This document shows, piece by piece, positions 1 through 11,608 of a stretch of DNA of 64,000 bases; position 1 is the first letter of the stretch; every line of letters starts with the position of its first letter. The stretch is taken from positions 58,912,917 through 58,976,916 of the forward strand of contig OZ012686.1 in NCBI GenBank assembly GCA_963942565.1, written 5' to 3'. The stretch comes from Maea johnstoni (taxonomy: Eukaryota > Annelida > Polychaeta > Spionida > Magelonidae). The notes below the pieces were generated by a model that saw only the letters and a program-made list of their open reading frames with translations, ran no database searches and was not told where the DNA came from. Both the position numbers and the translations under genes were made by a program.

Positions 1-2270
1 GAAATCTGTATTGATTGATGCCCTCTTCATTGCCTGTCTGCCAAGGAAATGTTTAGTTCAAGCTATGCCCCTCTATAGGGCTAGTTTTGGCTAGTACTGT
101 TCTTGTAAGGGTCCCTGTAGCTTCTCATAAGGGAACCTTCGCTGCCTTAGAATACCAGGTGACATGTTTAGTAGCTTTGCTTATCAAGGGAAAACTGAAG
201 GTGCCTCCTTTTGTAGACACCAGTTTCCATGGCAACAATGATGTCACCTGTACGTTGTCTGTCAGAGTCAATTGCTGAAGTGCATCAATTTGTTGGCAGA
301 AAAAACTAATAATTCACTGCACACCATAATCATAATGTTCAAGAACATTATGCATTGCTGTGTAGTGCCTGAGGATGTGTCTGAACTAAGTCTATTCAGA
401 AACGGTTGCCTCCTTAATCACAGCGCTGGATCAATATTTCAAGAGTATCCATTGAATGGCAACTCAGCTAAAATCCATACTTGAAGATATCTCTTTACTC
501 AGAAGACCATATTGATTGAACTCCAATGACCGTTCTTCTTGAGTTTTGATATGGGTTACTGTACAATTGTATATATGCTGCCATATTGCTTCCTCCTATC
601 ATATATTATATAGCCTGATCCGCTGATGGTCTTATGTATCTACTTATTTTAGTTATTAATAGTACCGTATAATGGTATTTTCATCCAAAAAACTTTGACA
701 AGCACATCAAATGATAATGTATGGAATTTAAACGGAATTTGAGCAGTAACTATACCTCATAGTAGATGTTATGAATAAGAGAAAGTTCTGCCTGTTAGAA
801 CTTGCCAGTATAGGGAAACCTTGATTGGCTCATATGATTAAGGAGTGAATACAGATAAGAAAGAATTTTCACAAATACTTCGAGAGGAGATGATTGAGTA
901 AATGTTTGCTTAGATATGTTTTGGTGAGAATAGTAACATGACTGCCAATCCTGATAATAACTGTTGTAAAGAAGAATCACTTATATTTCTTTTATTGCTG
1001 GGTAAACCCAGTATTTTCTTTCATATTATCATGACCCTTTTTGGTGGAAATGAAGCTACAAATGAGTGGTTTAGTGTCTATGGGACGTTGTATGTGCCTA
1101 GTCTAGATACTAGTATGGTCTACAAGCTATGTATAATATACCAATTACAGACAATAGGACAACACAATCTGGTCATGTGTATATATTGAGAAATGGTAGC
1201 TATTGATAATTTTGTACTAAGAGTTTACAAGACTAATAATCTCTGGCACTGTACTAAACACATATAATCAACTGCGAGTGCTAACTACGCGACTTTGACC
1301 GATTTAGCCATGTTGTTTTTGTGGTCGAAGGGTTGTTAATATTTAAGTTTGTGAAAATGTTTTATATTTATAATGTTAATGAAAGCCGTGTTAAGATCTA
1401 TTGCCTCGTAGCAGCTAATGGCAGCTGAATTATTGACCCATGTGTGGGTTCACTGTGGTAGTAGAGCAATTTCTATTTGGAACAACTGATAAACTAGTTT
1501 ACACCATGTGAACCTTATAAAAAAACCTCTTTCTCTATTTATGTGTTTACTTCCAATAGTTCAAGTAGGTGCATGTTGGCAGCAGCAGCAGCAAACTATC
1601 AGATACTGAAATAAAAGTAAATACATTCAGTGCCTCAATTGGCTTATGTAATATACTCATATTTATACAACCTTTATTCACACTTATTATTTAGGTGGCA
1701 TATATAACTGTAGTGGGTGATAACAATGAATGATGGAAGTAGAGTGTTTGCTCTAGATACTATTAGGGGAGTAGAAGAAGACTGTGCTCTGTTCCACACT
1801 TGGTACATTAAAATAGTGCATGCTGTAAAGCTTATTAATCCAACTTCATACTAGGCTACAGTCAGAAAATAATCAATATGATTTTGGTTAAAGAAATCAA
1901 GTATTGTATGTTACATTAGACAATAAAGTTTTGTCTGCATTTGCAATCTTTCAACAAACTCTTAAATAATGTTTGGTGTGGTCATCACACATAAAATCAT
2001 TTCTCTATGTCACCGTTAACTATGCTTCAATTATTATAATCACATATTGTTATTTCCTATTATTTTCTTTTGACAATCAATATTTGCAGCACTTAGTTCC
2101 TCCTTTATGTTCAAATGAGGATTGTTTATTTCAGGAACATTAGGAATCTCTTTATCTATAGAAAAGTATCTATCCGAAACTCTGACAGAGGTTTACTTAA
2201 AATAAAAGTGGCAAGACATGCAAATTATTTTTAGTCTGAGGGACTGGCTGCTTCCAGATTAGATTCTACA
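1..2270. other. AT-rich non-coding stretch, nothing recognised
   Basis: No reading frame here resembles a known protein or carries good splice signals on both sides. The sequence is AT-rich and irregular, without clear tandem or inverted repeats. It is probably intron or intergenic DNA 5' of the FEZ exons. Confidence 0.5.
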
Positions 2271-3110
2271 GGTCTTGCCACTTATTTGCCTGTTTTTGCC
2301 GGTTCAGTCACTTAGTGACCACTTCATGGCCCCAAGACGTATCCCTGTCAGTGAGTCCCTCAGAAGGACTGTTATTAGCAAGTGTCCTTCTGAGGCATTA
2401 ATTCACCAGTATCTACCGATGGGAGCGTAGACCTCTGGCCTGATCTCATAGTTGGTCTCAATATCTTGCATCTTGCGCAATACCTTTCATGAATGATTAG
2501 TTATACTATATGATAAGGGCTTGAATGAAAATATTAACTAGTTGCTAGGAAAAGTGACCACAGCCAGGCACCAGCGTGAGTGCTAATGCCTGATTACCAA
2601 GGCTGCTTCAAGATGAGTGTAATACTAGCTAAGAGTTTTGGTTTGTGACTTCCTTCAGGTGTTATCAGAGCCCTATAAGCAAGTAGAAAAGCTGCTTATG
2701 TGGCATTTTGATATGATATGGTAGTTACGTCATTTATGGAGGAGTGGAATCAGCCTCATCAATGGCCAATGTGGTCCAGTTTCATTGGTTGTGATCCACA
2801 CCAGCTCTGGCAGAGATTTCCCCCAGATCGCATTGTACCAGTATATTACGTAAGTGAGGCTGGGACTACACCAGGTATGGGAATTCCCTCAGGCCTCCTG
2901 AAAGCCTCATTATCAAGATGAATGGCTATCGATGCAGTGGTGTCAGGAAAATGTTTTGTACCATTTTGCTATGATATTGATGCCACCTCAAGATCTTCCA
3001 CATCAGCGATGAGGCTCAAAGCAGTCTTAATGCCATTGATCTGATTTGCCCCAGTAGGTGCTTGTTAGTTAGCTGATCAGGCAGACTCGCCGGTAGGGGT
3101 TCCAGGTACT
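2271..3110. other. GC-richer island, possible conserved non-coding element
   Basis: Base composition is richer in G+C than its surroundings, with CCAAT-like words (near 2763 and 2788) and a perfect 12-bp hairpin. A short open frame at 2718-2849 runs into a perfect gtaagt donor word at 2850, but no acceptor or familiar protein supports it as an exon. A cis-regulatory element is the likelier reading, inferred from composition only. Confidence 0.25.
2358..2395. repeat. Perfect 12-bp inverted repeat (hairpin)
   Basis: The word cctcagaaggac at 2358-2369 is followed after a 14-nt loop by its exact reverse complement at 2384-2395. The stem does not continue outward beyond a few scattered pairs, so it is too short for a canonical microRNA precursor. 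Confidence 0.85.
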
Positions 3111-3214
3111 CAGATGGATTTCTTTACACGGTAATCGTTCTTAATAAATGCAGTCTTATTAAACAACTTCTGTAGTAAAATGCATCTTATCCCTTAAATC
3201 TGATTAGGCCCTTC

Positions 3215-6200
3215 TCTAAGGCATTGCTGCTGACTGATTGTCGTCTCTCACCTCTAGAAACAGCGTCAGCCCCGACAGCTGTGTGGCCTAAGGCATTGCT
3301 GCTGACTGATTGTTGTCTTTCACCTTCTCTAGAAACAGGGTCAGCCCCGACAGTCATGTGGTCTAAGGCATTGCTGCTGACTGATAGTTGTCTCTCACCT
3401 TCTCTAGAAACATGGTCAGCCCCGATGGTCATGTGATCTAAGGCATTGCTGCTGACTGATTGTCGTCTTTCACCTTCTCTAGAAACAGGGTCAGCCCCGA
3501 CAGTCATGTGGTCTAAGGCATTGCTGCTGACTGATTGTCGTCTTTCACCTTCTCTAGAAACAGGGTAAGCCCCGACAGCCATGTGGTCTAAGGCATTGCT
3601 GCTGACTGATAGTTGTCTCTCACCTTCTCTAGAAACATGGTCAGCCCCGATGGTCATGTGATCTAAGGCATTGCTGCTGACTGATTGTCGTCTTTCACCT
3701 TCTCTAGAAACAGGGTCAGCCCCGACAGCCATGTGGTCAAAGGCATTGCTGCTGACTGATTGTTGTCTCTCACCTTCTCTAGAAACAGGGTCAGCCCCGA
3801 CAGTCATGTGGCCTAAGGCATTGCTGCTGACTGATAGTTGTCTCTCACCTTCTCTAGAAACATGGTCAGCCCCGATGGTCATGTAATCTAAGGCATTGCT
3901 GCTGACTGATTGTCGTCTTTCACCTTCTCTAGAAACAGGGTCAGCCCCGACAGCCATGTGGTCTAAGGCATTGCTGCTGACTGATAGTTGTCTCTCACCT
4001 TCTCTAGAAACAGGGTCAGCCCCGACAGCCATGTGGTCTAAGGCATTGCTGCTGACTGATGGTTGTCTCTCACCTTCTCTAGAAACAGGGTCAGCCCCGA
4101 CAGCCATGTGGCCTAAGGCATTGCTGCTGACTGATTGTCGTCTCTCACCTTCTCTAGAAACAGGGTCAGCCCCGACGGTCATGTGGTCTAAGGCATTGCT
4201 GCTGACTGATTGTTGTCTCTCACCTTCTCTAGAAACAGGGTCAGCCCCGACAGCCATGTGGCCTAAGGCATTGCTGGTGACTGATTGTCGTCTTTCACCT
4301 TCTCTAGAAACAGGGTCAGCCCCGACAGCCATGTGGCCTAAGGCATTGCTGCTGACTGATAGTTGTCTCTCACCTTCTCTAGAAACAGGGTCAGCCCCGA
4401 AAGCCATGTGGCCTAAGGCATTGCTGCTGACTGATTGTCGTCTCTCACCTTCTCTAGAAACAGGGTCAGCCCCGACGGTCATGTGGTCTAAGGCATTGCT
4501 GCTGACTGATAGTTGTCTCTCACCTTCTCTAGAAACAGGGTCAGCCCCGACAGCCATGTGGCCTAAGGCATTGCTGCTGACTGATAGTTGTCTCTCACCT
4601 TCTCTAGAAACAGGGTCAGCCCCGACGGTCATGTGGTCTAAGGCATTGCTGCTGACTGATAGTCGTCTCTCACCTTCTCTAGAAACAGGGTCAGCCCCGA
4701 CAGCTGTGTGGTCTAAGGCATTGCTGCTGACTGATTGTTGTCTCTCACCTTCTCTAGAAACAGGGTCAGCCCCGACAGCCATGTGGCCTAAGGCATTGCT
4801 GCTGACTGATACTTGTCTCTCACCTTCTCTAGAAACAGGGTCAGCCCCGACGGTCATGTGGTCTAAGGCATTGCTGCTGACTGATAGTCGTCTCTCACCT
4901 TCTCTAGAAACAGGGTCAGCCCCGACAGCTGTGTGGTCTAAGGCATTGCTGCTGACTGATAGTTGTCTCTCACCTTCTCTAGAAACAGGGTCAGCCCCGA
5001 CGGTCATGTGGTCTAAGGCATTGCTGCTGACTGATAGTCGTCTCTCACCTTCTCTAGAAACAGGGTCAGCCCCGACAGCTGTGTGGTCTAAGGCATTGCT
5101 GCTGACTGATAGTTGTCTCTCACCTTCTCTAGAAACAGGGTCAGCCCCGACAGCCATGTGGCCTAAGGCATTGCTGCTGACTGATACTTGTCTCTCACCT
5201 TCTCTAGAAACAGGGTCAGCCCCGACGGTCATGTGGTCTAAGGCATTGCTGCTGACTGGTAGCCGTCTCTCACCTTCTCTAGAAACAGGGTCAGCCCCGA
5301 CAGCCATGTGGCCTAAGGCATTGCTGCTGACTGATTGTCGTCTTTCACCTTCTCTAGAAACAGGGTCAGCCCCGACGGTCATGTGGTCTAAGGCATTGCT
5401 GCTGACTGATTGTTGTCTTTCACCTTCTCTAGAAACAGGGTAAGCCCCGACAGCCATGTGGTCTAAGGCATTGCTGCTGACTGATACTTGTCTCTCACCT
5501 TCTCTAGAAACAGGGTCAGCCCCGACGGTCATGTGGTCTAAGGCATTGCTGCTGACTGATAGTTGTCTCTCACCTTCTCTAGAAACAGGGTCAGCCCCGA
5601 CGGTCATGTGGTCTAAGGCATTGCTGCTGACTGATTGTTGTCTTTCACCTTCTCTAGAAACAGGGTAAGCCCCGACAGCCATGTGGTCTAAGGCATTGCT
5701 GCTGACTGATACTTGTCTCTCACCTTCTCTAGAAACAGGGTCAGCCCCGACGGTCATGTGGTCTAAGGCATTGCTGCTGACTGGTAGCCGTCTCTCACCT
5801 TCTCTAGAAACAGGGTCAGCCCCGACAGCCATGTGGCCTAAGGCATTGCTGCTGACTGATTGTCGTCTTTCACCTTCTCTAGAAACAGGGTCAGCCCCGA
5901 CGGTCATGTGGTCTAAGGCATTGCTGCTGACTGATTGTTGTCTTTCACCTTCTCTAGAAACAGGGTAAGCCCCGACAGCCATGTGGTCTAAGGCATTGCT
6001 GCTGACTGATACTTGTCTCTCACCTTCTCTAGAAACAGGGTCAGCCCCGACGGTCATGTGGTCTAAGGCATTGCTGCTGACTGATAGTTGTCTCTCACCT
6101 TCTCTAGAAACAGGGTCAGCCCCGACGGTCATGTGGTCTAAGGCATTGCTGCTGACTGATTGTCGTCTTTCACCTTCTCTAGAAACAGGGTCAGCCCCGA

Positions 6201-7000
6201 CAGCCATGTGGTCTAAGGCATTGCTGCTGACTGATAGTTGTCTCTCACCTTCTCTAGAAACAGGGTCAGCCCCGACAGCCATGTGGCCTAAGGCATTGCT
6301 GCTGACTGATTGTCGTCTTTCACCTTCTCTAGAAACAGGGTCAGCCCCGACGGTCATGTGGTCTAAGGCATTGCTGCTGACTGATTGTTGTCTTTCACCT
6401 TCTCTAGAAACAGGGTAAGCCCCGACAGCCATGTGGTCTAAGGCATTGCTGCTGACTGATACTTGTCTCTCACCTTCTCTAGAAACAGGGTCAGCCCCGA
6501 CGGTCATGTGGTCTAAGGCATTGCTGCTGACTGATAGTTGTCTCTCACCTTCTCTAGAAACAGGGTCAGCCCCGACGGTCATGTGGTCTAAGGCATTGCT
6601 GCTGACTGATTGTTGTCTCTCGCCTTCTCTAGAAACAGGGTCAGCCCCGACAGCCATGTGGTCTAAGGCATTGCTGCTGACTGATTGTCGTCTCTTACCT
6701 TCTCTAGAAACAGGGTCAGCCCCAACAGCTGTGTGGTCTAAGGCATTGCTGCTGACTGATTGTTGTCTCTCACCTTCTCTAGAAACAGGGTCAGCCCCAA
6801 CAGTCATGTGGTCTAAGGCATTGCTGCTGACTGATTGTCGTCTCTCACCTTCTCTAGAAACAGGGTCAGCCCCGACAGCCATGTGGTCTAAGGCATTGCT
6901 GCTGACTGATAGTTGTCTCTCACCTTCTCTAGAAACAGGGTCAGCCCCGACGGTCATGTGGTCTAAGGCATTGCTGCTGACTGATTGTTGTCTTTCACCA
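3215..7000. repeat. 75-bp minisatellite, about 51 tandem units
   Basis: A 75-bp unit beginning near ggcattgctgctgactgat repeats without a break. The first unit is 3 bp shorter (near 3248), keeping the period a multiple of three. Because 75 is divisible by three, frames stay open on both strands. The minus strand is open from 7014 to 3187 (about 1,275 codons of a 25-residue repeat containing VSSNALDHMTVGADPVSRE). That frame has no ATG in unique sequence: its first codon is TTG, directly after a TAA. Unit differences fall mostly at two CpG sites (tgtcg/tgttg and gacgg/gacag), plus tct/cct and cag-gtc/cag-gta changes. The plus-strand frame is broken in several units while the minus frame never is. 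I read it as a minisatellite; a repetitive minus-strand exon cannot be excluded. Confidence 0.97.
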
Positions 7001-7019
7001 CTGCCTGGATTCAATTACT

Positions 7020-7170
7020 TCTTGGGGAATGTGAGAAAGTTGCCAGTGACATCAGGGCTCGACATTGGTGCTTGTCCTGTTGCCCCGGGCAAGTAGAATT
7101 TGTAAATCAGGCACTGACATAAGTACTAGCCCACTTGCCCTGGCAAGTGAATTTTTGAAAAAAGGGCTTT
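7020..7170. repeat. Palindrome-bearing module beside the minisatellite
   Basis: Two related blocks, tgttgccccgggcaagt and cacttgccctggcaagtg, lie about 60 bp apart. The second is an 8+2+8 perfect palindrome at 7132-7149. It looks like an interspersed-repeat fragment abutting the 75-bp array, but no element family could be named. Confidence 0.4.
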
Positions 7171-8389
7171 CGGTATTTGCAAGGTAAGTCAATGATCCAG
7201 ATGCCCGCGGAAATAGAAAGAGATCAAGAGATTGATCAAGTTGGAGATTTTGGTGGCTTTGACAGTTGGATGTATGTTTGAGGTACGATTACCTGTTCAA
7301 GTATGCGTATGTTTATAAAACCTCGTGGAAGAGAGACAGATTGCCGGTGCCAGACCATCCCTATGGCACCATCTGTAGATGATTGATGGCTTAGCAGCCA
7401 CCAACAACAATAGCACATGAACCATCCATAGCAAACCTTAACCCATTAATGCTCTCTCCAGCCAAAAACAGCAAGACACATTGGTGAAATATTTCTAGCT
7501 AAAGTATACTTAGGAAATATTTGAAGAAGAAATGTTCACCAAAACACTACTTACAGCTTTCCTTCCAATATTCTGTAAAAATGCTCATTGATTCTCAGGT
7601 TATTGTGACAAGCAGCAGAGATGCGTATGTAAGTTGGTAGTGAATGGTTTGATATGCTAATGGTGCAGTGCACAGCCTGTGCTTGAGCAGGGGCTGGGGA
7701 CGACTGGGTGGCGCCAGTCATAATGGCAGGCTGTTTACAAACCAAGCCATGCCTGGTATTAGCATGACGACAGTGAGTGGACGACGAGCACAGGGAGCGG
7801 TACCGCGGTCATGTGATCACTGCCAGTCAGTATTCTGCTCACCTCGCTCCACCGGCAATAAAACACAGGCAGGGCGGGAAGCAGGATTCATTCAAGTCTC
7901 TGGTCACTCTTGTCTGAATGAATAGTATTGTACTCTCACCTTTTGATTTGCTCTTATCAGGGTACAACAATTGTACTGGCTTAATTAATCTAGAATTTTG
8001 CATTAATTGCAAGAAACGGGGTTTTTGAGCTATTAAAATGATAGCCTGCTTAATTTGCCCCACTACTAGTACTACCAATAGTAGAATTGAGAAAAATACA
8101 TACACACTCAAGCCAAAGCAAAACCAAATTAAACACCATATAATGTTTACAGTAAGATTTTCATCAGGAATGTGGCAGTGAATGTAAATTGTAAGTTATA
8201 CTTGCTATAGCTGGTGTCTCTTATTGGCGATTTGTCAAGGCAGACATTGCGTTACTTCATAATGCTGAATATAAAGGTTTTGCCCTTGAGTGACATTGGC
8301 TCAAAGACACCATTCATGCTGATATCAATGAAGGTTTCAGATACTTGTTGAACTATAATATCCCAATCATAATTGTATAATTTCTGTCA
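7171..8389. other. Non-coding stretch with one TTAA-element end
   Basis: No gene recognised. The 16-mer TTAACCCATTAATGCT at 7438-7453 is identical to the left end of the element at 17563, so this is probably a solitary or decayed element end. A GC-richer patch at 7660-7900 has no convincing exon. Confidence 0.4.
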
Positions 8390-8597
8390 TTAGCCCATTA
8401 ATTGCTTTCCTATATTTGAAAATTACAAAATATGTTTGGTACCTCAATGAGTTGCATGTTCCCATAGAAAAGTGATGCATTGCTGTCTTTCACTTGAAAG
8501 TACTCAACCAACTGACTATGTATAGCAACTGAATATGAAAAAATGATATTCTTTAGGGTTTATCTTGAAACATTTCACTAAACTGTCCTAGGGTTAA
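8390..8597. mobile_element. Small TTAA-type MITE candidate
   Basis: The left edge ttagcccattaattgct (8390-8406) and right edge ctgtcctagggttaa (8583-8597) are inverted versions of a TTA(A/G)CCC end, about 208 bp apart with an AT-rich interior. Similar ends recur across the window. The terminal match is short and imperfect, so this is a candidate only. TTAA targets with ends starting CCC are typical of piggyBac-class elements. Confidence 0.35.
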
Positions 8598-8689
8598 AAA
8601 GGACTTACGCCATTAATAGCGTAAGTATATTTCCAGTTTTTATGTGTCTCCCCTCGAGATTGATAGTCCTATATATTCAATCTAGCAAT

Positions 8690-8960
8690 CTAAGCTTAGC
8701 TTTGCATCTGCATCACTTTCAAATATATTACAGCATTGAGCCAATTTGTTTTTAGGAGAGCTTTGGACATGAATGGGTTATGCAGATGCTGAAATATATT
8801 ACAGCATTCAGACAACATGTTCTGAGGAGAATTCTGGACATGAATGGGTTAAATATAATGCAGATGCTGAAGTTTATTACAGCATTCATACAACAGGTTC
8901 TAGTAGAGCTCTGGACATGAATGGGTTATAATGCAGATGCTGAAGTTTATTGGGCATCCA
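8690..8960. repeat. Three diverged 71-77-bp tandem units carrying a TTAA-element end
   Basis: The phrase gaatgggtta occurs at 8771, 8842 and 8919, each followed by a tgcagatgctgaa-like word and preceded by ctttggacat or tctggacat. Each unit therefore holds an apparent right end of a TTAA element plus downstream flank, the same layout as the 98-bp array at 55.8 kb. Confidence 0.7.
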
Positions 8961-11608
8961 TCTCGTGAATCAGCTGCTCCACTTCCCCGGCAAGGATGCT
9001 GCTATTGAGGATAAATCAGCGGCGGCAAGATTTCTCTCTCTAGCCTGGAGACATGTCTGAGGCACCAACAGCCACGCACCATCAAAGGCACACTGAGTGT
9101 CTAGAGAAAAGAGAATTACAGCAACGACTACAATCTTAGCAAGATATATGAATATTCGTTCTAAGGACTTTTTTTCTGTGATTGGTGTCACTAATATCTG
9201 ACACATTTAATCCATTCATAGCCATGTTATTCTGGCATCTTAAGGGCATGCAAATATTTGATAGTAAGAACATTGTGAATGATTTCAATTCAATATGGAC
9301 ATTCTTACCATTAAACAGTTTTTCAGATATTTTCCAAATATGACTATGTGGAGATTCTAAAAAATTACTGTGTACATAAGGCAGTCAGGGTGACTGACTT
9401 CTATTGATACCAGCCTGAAAAGTCATTGGTTTATGTATTTTGAATTTATCCTCCATATATGTTTGAATGGACTTCTTTGAAAAATGCAGCCATTTTACAA
9501 GATTACCATTTTGGTATTTTTAAGGACTGTCATTTGACCATTCTCACATTTCTTCTGTTATAGTCCACAATGATTAATTATTTAAGACTATTGTATGAGC
9601 TGGTTCTTTCATTTGGGAAGTACACATAAGCCCAAACTATGCCCTATTTGTCATTCTTTTAGGAAACACATGGTTATATTATTATGAATGTTTTTTTCCT
9701 GTTTCTTGGCATATCCCAGGAAAGATATATGGGAAATATGGTATAAATGCAAACCATGCCATTTCCAATTGTGTTTGCATCCCCATGAGACATTCCCTCT
9801 TATCCTAACCTAATGCTAGTAATCAAATGCAGCCCTCTGGTTCCATTTCTGACTCAGAAGAATGATGAGCCAGAGCAGTCTAATATGATATAGAGGAGAA
9901 GGCGACCATGAAGGATTGTTTTCAGCTGAAATAGAAGGTATAATTAATGATCTGCATTGATTGAACCAGAAAGAGGGAAGGTTAACCAATGATTGGATTC
10001 AATCAAACAATTTGTTTGGATCACACACACGCATACACATAGAAGACACACATACATTTGTAAAAATAGTTTGCCTCCTTTATTTTTATTGTTTTTCAAA
10101 AAGTGCATGAAAAATATACTCAGCCAAATTGGATACAATGCTACACATCATTTACAGATGTTGATAAAGAAAATGCATGCCACTACAAATGGATTTGCTG
10201 TAAGTCTTGACAAGAAATATTACGGAGAAGGAAGTAGTGCTATTTCTTGCCAGATGCAGGGTCAATATCAGTTGCATTGATAGCATTTTAAGACTGGATA
10301 TCATGCAGGTGGGGTAATGGCAATAAGACTGCAAGCCTGTGCCGCATTGCATTGTTTTAGTTTATTAATTCTTTTTCATTTTCTGCATCTAAGATCTAAT
10401 GATATGAACAATGAAATTCTTTACACATGCAGGTTGATGCAGTTTGATTTAGGCACTGTTGGTTTCCTATCTGACAGCAATAGTTGCATTGTGTTTATTT
10501 ATGACTGTTCTCCCTGCTCCCCGCACCTATTGTCCTGTAGTGACTACTGCGGAGGAACTGTTGCCGTATCTGCAGCTGTAGCTGTAGCCTAGGATTGTAT
10601 CTGTTAGCAACTGTTACCTGTGATATATGGGGTAATTACCTGCAGCCATACTGCACCGTTGCTCTCTGGAAACAGTTCACCCACCTGCAGCTTACCTGTA
10701 ATAGTCATCCTAATAGACATGCCACGTATATATTAACCCATTTATTCTGGTACAGCACACAGAAATGCTTCACCTTTGAGTATGTATAGAAGAAATGATA
10801 GTTAGAATTCCAAGCATCTTAACTGCGAAAGATATGCCAGTTATCATTTATTCGGAAATTTTTTGCTTAAAAATTCAATCACCAAAATGGCACTTTCCTT
10901 TTTGGGCATGGGTTGAAAAAGCGATTGGCTGCATTATGAAGTGGTCTCTTCATATTAAATTCATTTCTATACTTGAGCTGATGAGAAAATAAGAACCAAT
11001 TTTGATGTTCATGGCTTGTTATAGATTTATCCTGTTAATGCCATGATTGTTAATATTGCTCCCTCATACACGCAGACTGCTTCTTGATCCTATGAATTCA
11101 AAGAGGTCACTAGTTAGTAAATTGTGACCACCAATAAAACCACACAATTGCTTCACAATCAATGACACAATTAAGTGGCATACCTTGCAAGTGAAAGATT
11201 TTGTGGTATTAAGGAAGTCTTAGTTTAGCTTATTTTTTCAGCAGCAGAATTCACTTGATATCATACAGGACTTCGTAGCTCTGTGATCTACTCAACCTCT
11301 GGTATTGCTGTCATATTATGCATCATCTCCTGTGCATGCGTGTGGCCTGGTGTGGCATATGCCAATCACCAACTGTTACCATGTATCTACTTGCTGGGTG
11401 ATATATGGGGTAATTTACTGGTATTACACATGCATTCTGTTGCATGTTTTTTTTTGGAAGATGGGGATGACGTCCAGGATATTTTTATCGCTGTAACAGA
11501 GTGCTGTTTGTGTAGGTGACTTATGATTGAACTGCTGGTTGAATGTGCACTTATTTAAATAGTCTAGGATTCCCGTTTTCTTGTTCCTGAGAATTCTGCA
11601 TTGATTTG
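8961..11608. other. Non-coding stretch
   Basis: No gene recognised. A GC-richer island lies at 8960-9110. TTAA-element-like ends occur at 9207 and 10733 (TTAACCCATTTATTCTGG). Two diverged copies of a segment containing caactgttacc and tgatatatggggtaatt lie near 10608-10637 and 11370-11416. A short CA-rich tract is at 10022-10050. Confidence 0.4.

Noticed and set aside
2718-2849. Open frame ending at a perfect gtaagt donor word, read as an exon
   Set aside because: There is no credible acceptor before it, no family resemblance, and it sits in a GC-richer island where open frames are expected by chance.
3896-5443. Plus-strand 515-codon frame with a LLLTD-SPSLETGSAPT repeat
   Set aside because: It exists only because the 75-bp period is a multiple of three, and it is interrupted in several units.
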